This document shows, in pieces, positions 52,216 through 64,000 of a DNA stretch of 64,000 nucleotides. The notes below the pieces were generated by a model. It searched no databases and was not told the DNA's origin. It saw only the letters and a list, made by a program, of their open reading frames with translations. A program made the position numbers and the translations under genes. The stretch comes from Botryosphaeria dothidea. Its lineage: Eukaryota; Ascomycota; Dothideomycetes; Botryosphaeriales; Botryosphaeriaceae. The DNA is taken from positions 2,728,001-2,792,000 of the forward strand of contig WWBZ02000016.1 of assembly GCA_011503125.2 (NCBI GenBank). The letters are read 5' to 3'. Each line of letters starts with the position of its first letter. Position 1 is the first letter of the stretch.

Positions 52216-54462
52216 CTAGCCAATGCAGGCACCCCCCATAGGCAAACTCAGATTCCCATTCGCGACCATCCCCTCTTCCTCCAAAATCTTCTCTGCAATC
52301 TTCTCCGCCAGCATGTACACCGTACTCTGCGGATGGCCTGGCACAAGCAGCGGAAAACTACTCGCATCCACCACCCTCAACCCATCCACCCCAAACACCC
52401 GCGCCTCGCCATCCAAAACCGCCATCGGATCCCCCCTCGTACCCATCTTGCACGTACAACTCGCATGATTAACCGTCGACAAGCTCTCCCTCAACCACCC
52501 CAAAATCTCCTCATCCGTCTGCACCCCCTCCCCCGGATACACTTCCTCCTCCTCCGCAACCCCTTGCTCGACCAACCACCCCCACATCTCCCGCTGCCTC
52601 CTCACACACCTCACTGCCACCTCCCTATCCCCCTCCTCCGCCAACCACGCCGGATCAATCACCGGCGGCACCCCCATCTCGCCACTCTCGATCCCCACGC
52701 TCCCCCGCGACAGCGGCGCCACCAGCACAGTGCTAATCGTCGCATAGTCCGTCCCATCCCCCGGATCACCATGCTCGGGCGTATTCCCATCCCCACGCAG
52801 CGCGCTGCTCGGCAGCCACTCGACCTCGGGCCAGTCGGGCGGAAACCAGCCCAACGCCTCCCTCGTCGCCGCGCTCAGATTCGCGCTTGCCGGCAGCTTC
52901 TCCCACCCGTACACCCCGGCGCCGGGCTGCGCGAGCGGGCCCCCGGCCCCCTCGAGAAACGCAGTCACGCCGGCCTCCGCGACCGTGGCGTTGGACGCCG
53001 CGGCGGACGCGGTCGCCAGGCGCACGCGGTGCGACGTCCCGAAGATGGGGTGGTCCCACAGGTGGGCGCCGACGCCGAGGAGGTGCGAGACGCAGGGGAT
53101 GGCGTGGCGCGCGAGGGCGGAGCAGTTGCCGATGCCGGAGACCTGGAGGAGCTGGGGGGACTGGATCGCGCCGGCGGAGAGGATGATGCTGCGGCGCGCG
53201 GCGAGGGTGTAGGCGAGGGAGGGCGTGCCGAAGGTGCCGGCGGTGGTGGCGAGGACGGCGGCGGCGCGGGGAGGGGTGCTGGCGGAGAAGAGGAGGCGGG
53301 AGGCGAGCGTGTTGGTGTAGATGGTGGGCGCGAGGCTGCGCAGGAGGGCGGTGGCGAGGAAGCTGCTGGAGCTGGAGGAGCGCAGGCCGGTGGTGGGGTC
53401 GATCGTCGAGGTTGCGTAGGCGGAGCCGAGGAGTGCGCCGTCGTTGAAGCCGGAGAGTGGGCCCATGCCGAAGGCCTGGAAGGCGCGCTGCGCCGACGTT
53501 CCGAAGGACCCGACGGACTTGGGGAAGGAGACTTGGAGCGGACCGCCGGAAGAAGAGAAGGACGTTGGAGATTGGGTGTTGGTGGAGTTGGTGTACAGGC
53601 TCGCGTCAAATGGAGTATACTGTGGGGATTTCTTGTAGTAGGGGAGGACGTTGGGAAAGAGGTAGGAGGTGTCATTTACGAGCTCTGCCCATTTGGAAAA
53701 GGAGTCGACTGTTCCCCTGGGAGCGAAAGGCGATCAGAAGATTGAGCGGATGCAAAGAGTGAGAAACTTGGGTTAAACGCTGACCTTTGATACAGCATGA
53801 AATTCCGTGCTGAGGATCCGCCGAGCGTCTTCCCGCGTGTGAGGTGGTAAGTGCGGTTTGAGAATGCCTGTTTACCCCAACTATTAGCCTCCGGCAGCCC
53901 TCTTACCTAGGAAAATCATAGTTTCCTCCATCTCAAGATTGAAAGCTTCAAATGGAATATCACGCGCTTACCTGCGGTACAGTCTTGAATCCCCAATCAA
54001 TCCCAGGTTGCCAATCGTGGACGTCATTACCAGAGAACCACGGACCGTACGCTGGAACCTCACTCAAGTTCCCGTTGGATATCTGATAAAAGGAACCGGC
54101 CTCGATGACTGCTACGCTGAGTTTTGAGTTGAGGAGAGGCGCGTTGCGATGGTGAGCCCTGCCGTACCGCCGCCGATGATGATATACTGTTACGCAGCGG
54201 CGTGTCCCGCATGTTGAGCTTTCTCGTTTGCTTTCATCTCTCTTTGCTCATGCTTGTGCGTAAAGGATGAGAGGGAAGATGGAGAGTTACGTACATCATA
54301 CGTCGCGTTTATACCGGGTATGCCAAAAGAGCTGCTAAAGAGGGGTTGGCCGGGGATATGTGGGAAGATGTCACTGGCAATGGTTGTTGGGAGAAGAGAC
54401 ACGAAGCATGATGTGAAGAATGTGAAGACGAGTACAGGAAGAGAAACGACAAAGGTCGTCAT
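52216..54462 (-). pseudogene. Secreted GMC oxidoreductase (aryl-alcohol/choline oxidase type) with a one-base frameshift
   Basis: Exons on the reverse strand: 54462-54295, 54186-53972, 53867-53785 and 53716-52216, which would encode 655 residues with one base restored. Exon 1 encodes a signal peptide (MTTFVVSLPVLVFTFFTSCF). The ADP-binding motif is YIIIGGGTAGLTIATRL. In exon 2 the run of four A (plus-strand tttt at 54122-54125) is one base short: the frame of LSSTQ must shift to reach SVAVIEAGSFYQ, and the exon has 215 nt where 216 would keep phase. Downstream are the GMC signature GKTLGGSSARNFMLYQR, ILSAGAIQSPQLLQVSGIG and, at the C-terminus, VNHASCTCKMG and GHPQSTVYMLAEKIA with the catalytic His pair. 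Such FAD enzymes oxidise alcohols outside the cell and make H2O2, for example in lignocellulose attack. The gene is therefore broken as read, or carries an assembly error in a short homopolymer. Confidence 0.78.
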
Positions 54463-55543
54463 GATGCGTTGGGATTATTGTACTGAAATGTTTGATTCAG
54501 ATATCGAGCACACTTCATATTTCTGATAGAATGCTGAGGGCTTGTGCTATATGTACAGGTTGCGGGAAAGACTGTTACGCAATACAAGCAATTCCGAGGT
54601 CATGGGTGAAATTAGGATAGCAGATACAGCGCACGAAGCTGAGAGAAAAAGTAGAAATGAGTAAGAAGCCAAAGAAGTCTCGGCTCCCTCCGTGGCACAA
54701 ACCAGTAAACCCTTACACATGCCGCGTACGCGACACACATAGCCAATGTATGTTGCTCGAATCAGTAAATTAATCATCGTTCATAATACAATTGGTGGGG
54801 TTCTCCCTGTCTGCAGTAAGATTTTAGTGCCGTTGGACGGTCAAGGGTACGTAAATACCCCGCTCTTTATTCCCGCCGAATCACCGACCAACAGTATTTT
54901 GTTTCCACAACTCGTTTGCTCACCTTCCGAGCATGAGATTCTGAGCGCGGTCAGCTTATTGTGATTGAATGAGGGAATTGTTTCCCTTAGCATTCACGCA
55001 CCATCATCTCCTAACATTAAGTGAAGCCTGGTGCATGGGTAGTATAGCCTGGTTAAACGAATCCTCGTTGCATCTCTTGAGTTCAGCCTTGAAGAAGGCA
55101 TACCCTCAAGTCGTTATAATAGCAGCCACATGCAGGTACCCGGCAAGTTACGAGACATTCAAGCTGTCAATTGGAGAGTACTATATTACGCATCCTAACC
55201 TCTGCTGATGTATACTACATGATCGGTAATCCATCAGTGATCACCCCTCTTCCTTCACACCGCTCACGTCAGTCAGATCCATACACTTGGCAGGGGAATA
55301 TTACCTCGGGCCGGACTAAGCCGAGTGAGAGAGGAAGTAACTAAGTCGGATCTGCCTTTTACACAGGCTTTCATGCAAATCGATCCCAAAGCATCCACAA
55401 GGTGCAAAATGGGACAGCGTCGATGACAGTACGGAAGTGCAAGAAAATTTTGATGGAGATGGTCAAACATTACACATTTACAACGCTGTCTAGAGGATGA
55501 CTATTTAAACAATTGAAGAAGAATCCCGCTATCCATCCCCTTC
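54463..55543. promoter_or_regulatory. Intergenic: GMC gene promoter and 3' flank of the AA1-like gene
   Basis: 1.1 kb, A/T-richer than average, with only short ORFs. Nothing resembling a gene or mobile element was recognised. Confidence 0.45.
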
Positions 55544-56081
55544 TTAGGCACCAAGCTTCTCAAGAGTGATGGCGAAGTAAACCTGCTCAGGAACCTGGCA
55601 GACCAGGTCGTTGATGCCTGCACCGCCAGCACGGCAGATAGGCTCATCAAGGAACGCGCTGCCGCCAATAGTGTTGCTACAATTGCATTAGCGAGAGACC
55701 AACAGGCATGTGAATACAGTCGACTTACTTCTCAGAGATGTCCTGCCAGAGGAAAAGCTCGTTGGTCTGGTCAATGTCGTTGCCGTCGGTGTAGCTGAAG
55801 CTGAAGAACGAGTTCTCGCCGCAGGAGTAGACGTGACCGCTCTCAAAGTTCTCGGTGGCACCCTTGGTGACGGGGTCGTAGGGGACGCACTCAAAGTCGA
55901 GGGTGCCGCCGGTGGTTGCGAGGATGCGGAAGGACATTGTGCTGATGGTCTTGCCGTCGTACTTGCGGGTGGTGAAGTCCTTGATCTGGAAGGTGGTGGT
56001 CTCCTTGTCGGTGGTGGCAGTGGGAGCAGCCAGAGCAGTGGCGCTGAGGAGAGTAGCGGCGGCGGCAGTGGAGAACTTCAT
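55544..56081 (-). CDS. AA1-like (Alt a 1 fold) secreted protein, hypersensitive-response-inducing-protein type
   Basis: Two exons on the reverse strand (56081-55729, 55676-55544; 52-nt intron) give 161 residues. The signal peptide is MKFSTAAAATLLSATALAAP, cleaved near ALA-AP. The mature protein has the family features FQIKDFTTRKYDGKTISTMS, LDFECVPYDPVTKGA, HVYSCGENSFFSFSY, ELFLWQD and GGSAFLDEPICRAGG. Its four Cys (in ECVP, YSCGE, PICRA and LVCQV) could form two disulphides, as in the beta-barrel of Alternaria Alt a 1. Relatives are annotated as AA1-like or hypersensitive-response-inducing proteins, secreted by saprophytic and plant-associated ascomycetes. The role is not settled. The 5' leader is rich in caactcaac repeats and lacks G, and a tattaaag TATA-like element lies about 135 bp upstream, both typical of highly expressed fungal secretory genes. 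Confidence 0.9.
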
Positions 56082-58224
56082 TTTGGAGGGATTTGGTGTT
56101 GGATGGTAATGAGATTGGAAAGTTGATGGAGGTTGATGAGTTGACTTTGCTTTGGAGTTGTTGAGTTGAGTTGTTGGATGGAGAACAAATTTGGGAGCGC
56201 AGTCTGCTGTCTTTAATACTTGAGATGCTCGTATAGCAGCTGCGATGGGTCGACCTGTACGAATGGCAGCAATTACACCCGGAGATGCCCCGCGCAAGGC
56301 TTCAGGTGATCGACGTCACGCTCCAAAATTGGTGTCGTATCGTAGCATCCCACTGTACCGCTGCTGCTTTGCCACGTTCTCGCGTGAGGGCCTACGGCTT
56401 CACCAGCCTCCACTTGCCCTCGTATGATGGGACTCTACGGAGGAGCTCGGCACATCAAGGTCCGGTGGGAGACGGACCAGTCTGGCTACGTCATCCGCCC
56501 TTCCGTGGCTCTCCCTGGCTTCGTGAATGCACGAGACCGGCGTCTCGTAGAACGCCAGGCCAAGACTTGTCCCCACACAGGTGGCACGACAGACGTCATT
56601 TGTCGGCCGTCGTTAGGCAGGCTTCTGGAAATTGTTACGCTGTACATCGTATACCCTAGGGGTTCTGGTGATCTCGTATACTAACTCAAGCTAGGCGCAG
56701 CTAACGCGCAGTTGCCACTCCAAATACGGCTGTGGATCCGACGAACCGGGGAACAAGACTGTAGATCAAAGACAAAAATAGCTCCTGGACGCCTCGGCAC
56801 TCGACATTTGTAGGCGGTAGTAGCCGTCGTTTTTACCTAATGCTCATTTGGGACGCCTTGAGAATCACCGTTACAGCCCAAATTGCGCGAAAGACCTTTC
56901 ATAGAGGGGATCCAACCGCCATGTGACGCTTCTCCGGGTAAGCCAAGGTTTGGCTTGCCCGAATGTATGGAAAAACTCTTGACCCGGGCGGAGGTCTGGG
57001 TGTACAACACGTGCTTCGCGGATTACCCAGGCCATTTTTTCTCCAGCTTGTAGTTAATGAACAAATGAAATCCAGCAGCAGTGTTGTGATTGTATTTGAA
57101 TGCCATTTCACGATACTTGGCATGGTGTTGTGTTCCGGATGATGTAAGACGGGCCTCTCCGATTTGAACGGCGCCACACCCGACCTCCCTCAGCTCTTTA
57201 TCGATCTCTCTTGACGTCGCTTCAAGAATCTGCCTTTACCAGAATCCCAGCAACTCGCTGTCCATAAGCAGAACCAGCCATTTGTTCAGATATCTCGAGC
57301 AGAAGCCAAAGTGAAGGGTATAACTTTTGCCTGTTTCCTTCCTTCTAACAGTTTTGGTGTGCATAAAAATAAAAACACACAGCAGCACTCATTTCCTCAA
57401 CCGCAATGGTAGGCATAAGTGGGGAGAGCTCATATGTCTCCTCTCTCGACCATTCACGAAGTGCCGTCATGCTTGCGCAACCCCAATGACGCCACGAATA
57501 CTGATGATTGAAGGTCCCAACCAAACATTAGGGATAATACAGTTTGGCCGATTTGAATGAGCCAGCTTCACACACCTCCCTTCTCTCATTGCTCTCCAAG
57601 TGAAAAAAAAAAATACAAAGGCCTCGATGTTTGGCAGTGCAGGGAAAGCTGCCTATTTGGGAGCCCAATTCGCCCTGCACTACGTCACTCACCCACTCCT
57701 CTCCGACCTGTGTTCTTGAAGTTTGGTCTACGGATTAGAAAGAACACTGACGCAGCCGTTCGAAAGTACGATACTACCATGATCCTGCTATGATGTTCTG
57801 CAGATGATGCTGGAGAAAAAAAAAGGAAGAAACAGTATTTTCCTGTCGCGCTGCCCTGCCACATCAGACTATGCGTTTTATCATCAAGTAGATACCATAA
57901 GCAACGTAAAGACGAATAGCAACGAAGCACATGGCATCTCTTGCCGAACATATCACTTATCAGACTTTGGGCTGACATTTGCAACAAATGGCGCAACAAA
58001 TGTACAATCCCACCCTCGGTTCTCTGGACCCCTACGCCGCGGCGACCTTGTCAAGACGCCGAAAATCAGCATTCTGCCCACATACAGTGGGACCAAACAT
58101 GCGACATCCAAAAAATGACTCAAACGCATAAGCATATTAAACAAAGTCGCTCGAACCGCAAAAAGCTTGGTCTCATTTACTTTCCCCCCGAAACTAATTC
58201 CCAGATAGCCTCGGACCAATCAGC
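56082..58224. promoter_or_regulatory. Divergent promoter region between the AA1-like gene and the MFS gene
   Basis: 2.1 kb between two start codons facing away. It holds A-runs near 57602-57612 and 57816-57825. ORFs of up to 104 codons occur on both strands without domains or plausible splicing. The portion 56090-56230 is the AA1-like leader and core promoter; the remainder shows nothing specific. Confidence 0.45.
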
Positions 58225-59882
58225 ATGTTGGCAGATCCAGAGTCCCACGCGTCGTCGCCGCATGAGGCACCCACGCCCAAACACGACTCCTCCTCCTCGT
58301 CATCGTCATCGTCATCGTCATCGCCCGCTACTCCTCTCCAACACACGACGACAAGCAACACTGCCCCACCGGACCCGTCGGCGCTCGAAAACGCAATCCG
58401 CCAGCTCGAGTCCAACACCAACAACAACTACGCCTACCCGCTATGGCGCAAGAGCCTGATCGTCTTCGTGACCAGTTGGGTCACTTTGGCTGCGTGTTTC
58501 AGCAGCACTTCGCTCTTCTCGGCCGCCAACGAGATAGCGGCAGACCTGGGCACCACGACCGTCAACGTCAACATCTCCAACGCCGGCGTCCTGCTGGCCA
58601 TGGGCTTCTCGTCGTTCATCTGGGGGCCGATAGGGATAGTGAGTTCTGCAAGCCCACGCACGCAAAGAATGCAAAACAGCTGACAGTGCCAAACAGTTAC
58701 TGGGAAGGCGGATCTCGTACAATCTCTGCATCATCGTCCTCCTCTGCTTCACCATCGGCGCATCACTCGCGCCCAACATGTGGACGTTCGTCGTCATGCG
58801 CGTGCTGTCCGGCCTCTCTGGAACGTACTTCCACGTCTCCGGCCAAGCCATCCTCGCCGAGTACTTCCCTCCAGTAAGAAACCTCCTCCTCCTTAAAAAA
58901 AAGACACCTCCTTTACCCCCGTCTCACAAACTGAACCTCCCAACAGGTCCAACGCGGCACCGCCACCGGCTTCTTCCTCGCCGGCACCGTCCTCGGGCCC
59001 CCCATGGGCCCCCTCGTCGCCGGCATAATGGTGACGTACAAATCGTGGCGCACGATCCTCTGGCTGCAAGCCGCCATGAGCGGCAGCGGGCTGGTCCTCT
59101 CCCTCATCGCGATCCCGCGCTCCGCGACGCTCGACGCGCCGGGCTACCGCACGCGCACGCCCGTGCAGATGCTCGCGACCTACAACCCCATGCACGTCCT
59201 CCGCTTCTTCCTCTACCCCAACGTGCTCTTCACCGACCTCGCGTGCGGCCTGCTCAGCTGGTCGCAGTACTGCCTGCTCAGCGCGCCGCGCCACCTGCTG
59301 ACCACGCGCTTCCGCCTGACGACCCCGCTCGTCGCCGGCCTCTTCTACCTCGCCCCCGCCGCCGGCTTCCTCACCGGCACCATGATCGGCGGCCGCTGGT
59401 CCGACCACACCGTGCGCCGGCACATCGCCCGGCGGAACGGCCTGCGCCTGCCGCAGGACCGCCTCAACAGCGGGATGCCCGCCTTCTTCTTCGTGGTGCC
59501 CGCTGCCTCGCTGGTCTACGGCTGGTGCCTCGAGTTCGACAAGGGCGGCCTCCCGCTCGCCGTTGTGATGGCGTACTTCACCGCGCTGGGCTTGCTGGCG
59601 GCGTTTGCGAGCCTGAATACCTACTGCGCGGAGGTGTTGCCCAGGCAGCGGACGAGCGTGATCGCGAGCAAGTACTGCGTGCAGTATTGCTTCGCTGCGG
59701 CGGCAAGCGGCGCGAGCGTGCCGATGATCGATGCGATTGGCGTGGGCGCGACGAGCACGGTAGGCGCGGCGTTCGTTTTGGCGGGTGGCGTGTTGACGCT
59801 GGTGACGGCGCGGTATGGGTTGAGTATGCAGCAGTGGGTGGATGCGCGGTTGGGGAGAGGGGAGATTGATGTTGAGAAGTAG
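58225..59882 (+). CDS. Major facilitator superfamily transporter (DHA1-like)
   Basis: Three exons (58225-58638, 58697-58873, 58947-59882; introns 58 and 73 nt) give 508 residues. The cytosolic N-terminus has a long Ser run (about residues 22-33) from a tcctcg/tcatcg microsatellite. Membrane segments begin with SLIVFVTSWVTLAACFSSTS (about residue 76); about twelve hydrophobic stretches follow, e.g. GVLLAMGFSSFIWGPIGI, ISYNLCIIVLLCFTIGASLA, AAFASLNTYCAEVLP. The loop motif LLGRRISYN corresponds to the MFS motif A region (GxLxDRxGRR), in a degenerate form, and the RGTATGFFLAGTVLGPPMGP block is the DHA1 motif C-like helix 5. It is likely a proton-coupled exporter or importer of a small molecule in the plasma membrane. 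It is convergent with the Zn2Cys6 gene (85 bp between stop codons), and one gene away from an aminotransferase, suggesting a joint role. Confidence 0.9.
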
Positions 59883-59967
59883 TGAGGAGAAAAAAAAGAG
59901 TTTGAGACTGAAGCGAAAAAGTTACGTTCATGACTTCTACTATTCAAAAAGGGATCAGAGAGGAGCC

Positions 59968-62269
59968 TCAGGGAACACCGGAAGAACCACCCATCCAGTC
60001 CTCGCCTCGCAGGTCCGGCCAGTACAAACTCTGCAGCCCGCTGTCGTAGATGGACGTGTCAATGAATCGCAGATCGAAGTCCGGCTGCGACAAGAACTCC
60101 TGCAACGACGGCTCCGCCAGCGCCATTCCGGCCGTCACCATGGATCCCGGCGTGTACTGCATTTCCTCGTTCTGTACGGCGCCGGGGATGTTCGAAGATG
60201 GTGCCGCAGACGCATCTACAGCGTACGAGCCGGTGCCCCCGGCCTCCCGCATCAGGAGCTTCATGGCGTCGATGTGCCGACAGAACTCCTTGGCCGCGAA
60301 GTTGCCACCATGCTCCAGCTGCCCGAGGAACTGTGCTGCTGTCTCGAAGTGGTCGCCATCGCTTTGGGCATCCTTGCCGTTCATCAGGCTGGATATGGCC
60401 AGGATGGTGGCCGCGGAGAAAAGGTACTGCGTGTCGAAGTAGCCAAAGGTTGCGAAGGCACCGTCAATCCATGATTCGGTAAGCAGCCGGTAGGAATGGC
60501 GCGCGCAACGAATGCAGGCCTCAGCGAGGGCGATGGCGGTTTCTGGGATGGGAGGCGTTGGCGAGCTTGCTGGTGATCTGAGGGATTCACGGTAAGTGCG
60601 GAAGACGTGGAGTAGAATAGGTCGCGTCGCGAGTACGACAAACTATGATGATGAGACGATAGAATAGAGCCGCGGAAATTAATGTATAAACTTACTTGGT
60701 TGAAAGAAAGGTGCAAATAGACAATTGGCTTTGTCTTAGTTTGCAAGGACTCTTCTGTATCCAGTTGCAGGTGACTCGGCAACTCTTCCACCCAGCTCCT
60801 CAGGTTCCGCAGGGCTTGTTGGACTCTTTGAGAAAAGGCCCCATGCTGGCCTTTGCGCTTGTATATGGATGAAATGATGTGAGTAGCCAGTCTAGCCAGT
60901 TTTATGCTTGCAATGATATAGTCTGGATCTCCAAAATCCCTGGCCTGTGGTCCTGCCAATCCTTCGCTGGATGGTAGGTCGACGTCGACATCGTCGTCCT
61001 GAATAGACGCTGGCTGACCCAACTTCGAGGCCCACATCCGGTCGCAAATGTAAGCAGTCCACCAAATCCGGTGGCGGTGCTCCCTTGCTCCTCTGTCACT
61101 GAGCTGATATTCCGGAACTTTCAAGTGAAGGCCCATGACGATACCCAGCCGGACTGCGGAGCTTGCTAAATAGTACGCAGCATGGCGGCGATTCACCGTG
61201 AGAGAATAGAATGACTGGATGACAGTTAGAACGGAGAGCTCGTGCGAAGTGCCTTTTGAGCCTTACAAGAAGGAGTAAAATCTCAATGGAGTCGATGCGG
61301 GGGCGTTCACCAAGCACGCGCAGCATTCTGCTCGCACGGCCAAAGTACGCCAAGCCGGGAAACAAACCGTCCGAAGAAACAGTTCTGGTAGAGAATACCT
61401 CTCCCAAGGCGAAAAGAGCCCACAGTTTGCACTTGAAGAGCTCATCGCAGCCGGAGGGATTTCGGATAGCAACTTCGAGGCCATCGCAGATGGCACTCTT
61501 GCGGACAACATGAAAGCGCTGACAGATGGTGTTGAGGGAGACTTTGACAAGGAAGCAAGCGCGAGGGCCGGTGGGCCATTGACAGTCAATGTCACTCAAA
61601 GCCATCAGTTCCTCATCGGTCACATAATGAGTGCGCGGAATGTGGCCATGCTGCGTGTCGGATAGAGCCTGGCGGAACCGCGTAGCGAAGGCAGCGTCGG
61701 CGGCCTCGCCGATGTGAATGGGCATCTCGGAGGTGTTTATGGGGAGGAACCAAGCGCGATCCTCCAGCAAAGGGTTGCGGACGGCCTCATCATTTTCCGA
61801 AGCTTCTCCACTGGGTTCGGCGTCGTTGACAGTGGCTGTGTTTGGGGTGGGAAGAGCAGTGGCCGAGGTGCTGTTGCGGGAGGACTCGCGCAGGCGCTCG
61901 TTTTCCTCCAACAGCTCCTCAATATAACTGACGAGGCGTAAGTAAATAGACTTGAATCACTGCCGAGTGCTGCAGCCCACTTCTGGCTCACTCGCACTTG
62001 GCGGTCTCGAGCGGGGTAGACGCAATCGTCAGGACAGTCCAACTGCCTACAATTTGCGCACGGATGACCGCCAGAGCATTTGACCTTGCGGGTATGACAT
62101 TTCCGGCATCTGTTGGCATCAGGTCAGTCAGTGCTTCGGATGTGCTGATTTCGGCAACAACTCACGCGACTGGCTTCGTCCTCGGCTTGTTTGCCAGAAC
62201 ACCGGCTCTGTACCTGTGCGAGGCAGAGCCCGCTCGGAGAGCTTGTCGTCTGTCGCCGGCGTCACTCAT
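59968..62269 (-). CDS. Zn2Cys6 fungal-specific transcription factor
   Basis: Five exons on the reverse strand (62269-62166, 62109-61981, 61927-61267, 61214-60696, 60642-59968) give 695 residues; introns are 56, 53, 52 and 53 nt. The binuclear zinc cluster is at residues 36-64 (CRKCHTRKVKC, CANCRQLDCPDDC; spacing C-2-C-6-C-5-C-2-C-8-C), followed by a short coiled linker (YIEELLEENERLRESSRN). The middle region is the fungal-specific TF domain, with HAAYYLASSAVRLGIVMGLH and RHRIWWTAYICDRMWASKLG as its signature helices. The C-terminus is acidic and Pro/Ser-containing and could be an activation region. The protein should act in the nucleus as a dimer on CGG-type sites. It sits head to head with the aminotransferase (259 bp apart), so it probably controls that gene and perhaps the MFS gene next to it. 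Confidence 0.92.
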
Positions 62270-62528
62270 GGCTGCAACTCGGTCACCGGCGCAGCGGAAG
62301 GTTCACCGGAGAGTCAACAGAGAAGAAAGGCGGAGAGGAAATCTCAGGTACTTCTTTCCCCAAAGGCCTCGGGCTGGCTAATTGTCGGCTCGGCGCCCCG
62401 TACATTTGACCGAGAGGCAGCACTAGTCCGCAATCAGCAAGAAGCCCAGTGATGGTAAAGAGGTGGATGATAAAGACCACCAAGTATTCAGTGGTGTCTT
62501 GAAACTCTGGAGATCAACAGCATTCAAA
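62270..62528. promoter_or_regulatory. Divergent promoter between the Zn2Cys6 regulator and the aminotransferase
   Basis: 259 bp between two start codons facing away, short enough for one shared promoter. It contains several CGG and CCG triplets (for example ccggcgc and cggctcggcg), the half-sites used by Zn2Cys6 factors, but in GC-rich DNA this is weak evidence. No TATA box is clear. Confidence 0.45.
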
Positions 62529-63972
<1,444 letters not shown>

Positions 63973-64000
63973 GAATATATATTCCAGGGAGCAATATCAG

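Noticed and set aside
52333..53745. 470-codon plus-strand ORF
   Set aside because: Antisense to GMC oxidoreductase exon 4; Arg/Gly/His-rich, due to GC-rich codons on the true strand.
58778..59869. 363-codon plus-strand ORF in a second frame of the MFS gene
   Set aside because: Arg/Pro/His-rich and without hydrophobic segments; the other frame has the membrane helices and splice phases.

Overview
This window looks like nuclear DNA of a filamentous ascomycete (Pezizomycotina, perhaps a Dothideomycete; the class is a guess from gene families). The signs are many protein genes on both strands, short GT-AG introns of about 50-230 nt, SNT2, NOP14 and WSS1 orthologues, Zn2Cys6 and MFS genes, an AA1-like secreted protein and a fungal LEA/DUF3659 protein. 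I saw no rRNA, tRNA, CRISPR array or transposon. Gene models were built by hand from frame, splice sites and exon phase. Coordinates given for multi-exon genes are the whole span from start to stop codon, with exons listed in the evidence.

Left part (1-27 kb) is mostly housekeeping. It holds a truncated disordered protein (perhaps Sel1-repeat), a DUF1776 membrane-anchored SDR-like protein, the DNA-protein crosslink protease WSS1, the ribosome-biogenesis factor NOP14, a low-complexity ORF, a tandem array of three tiny Gly/Ser/Tyr/Asn-rich genes (one intact, two with indels), a GPALPP-motif protein, the 1,676-aa chromatin protein SNT2, an alpha/beta hydrolase and an IQ-motif protein with a 13-nt microexon.

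The centre (29-36.5 kb) is dominated by a 1,694-aa LEA-like protein with 28 DUF3659-type half repeats, followed by a small four-exon gene of unknown function.

The right part (36.5-64 kb) is accessory in character. It has a secreted FAD/BBE oxidoreductase with a frameshift, an aldehyde dehydrogenase, a kinase whose DFG motif reads GFG followed by a frameshifted RhoGAP domain, an F-box protein, a probable GPI-anchored protein, an ankyrin protein, a HAD hydrolase, a secreted GMC oxidoreductase with a frameshift and an AA1-like secreted protein. It ends in a compact trio of MFS transporter, Zn2Cys6 regulator and aspartate/aromatic aminotransferase, which may act together in uptake and metabolism of an amino acid or related compound.

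The frameshifts fall only in dispensable or secreted-type genes; the long housekeeping ORFs are clean. This suggests real gene decay, but small assembly errors are not excluded without reads.
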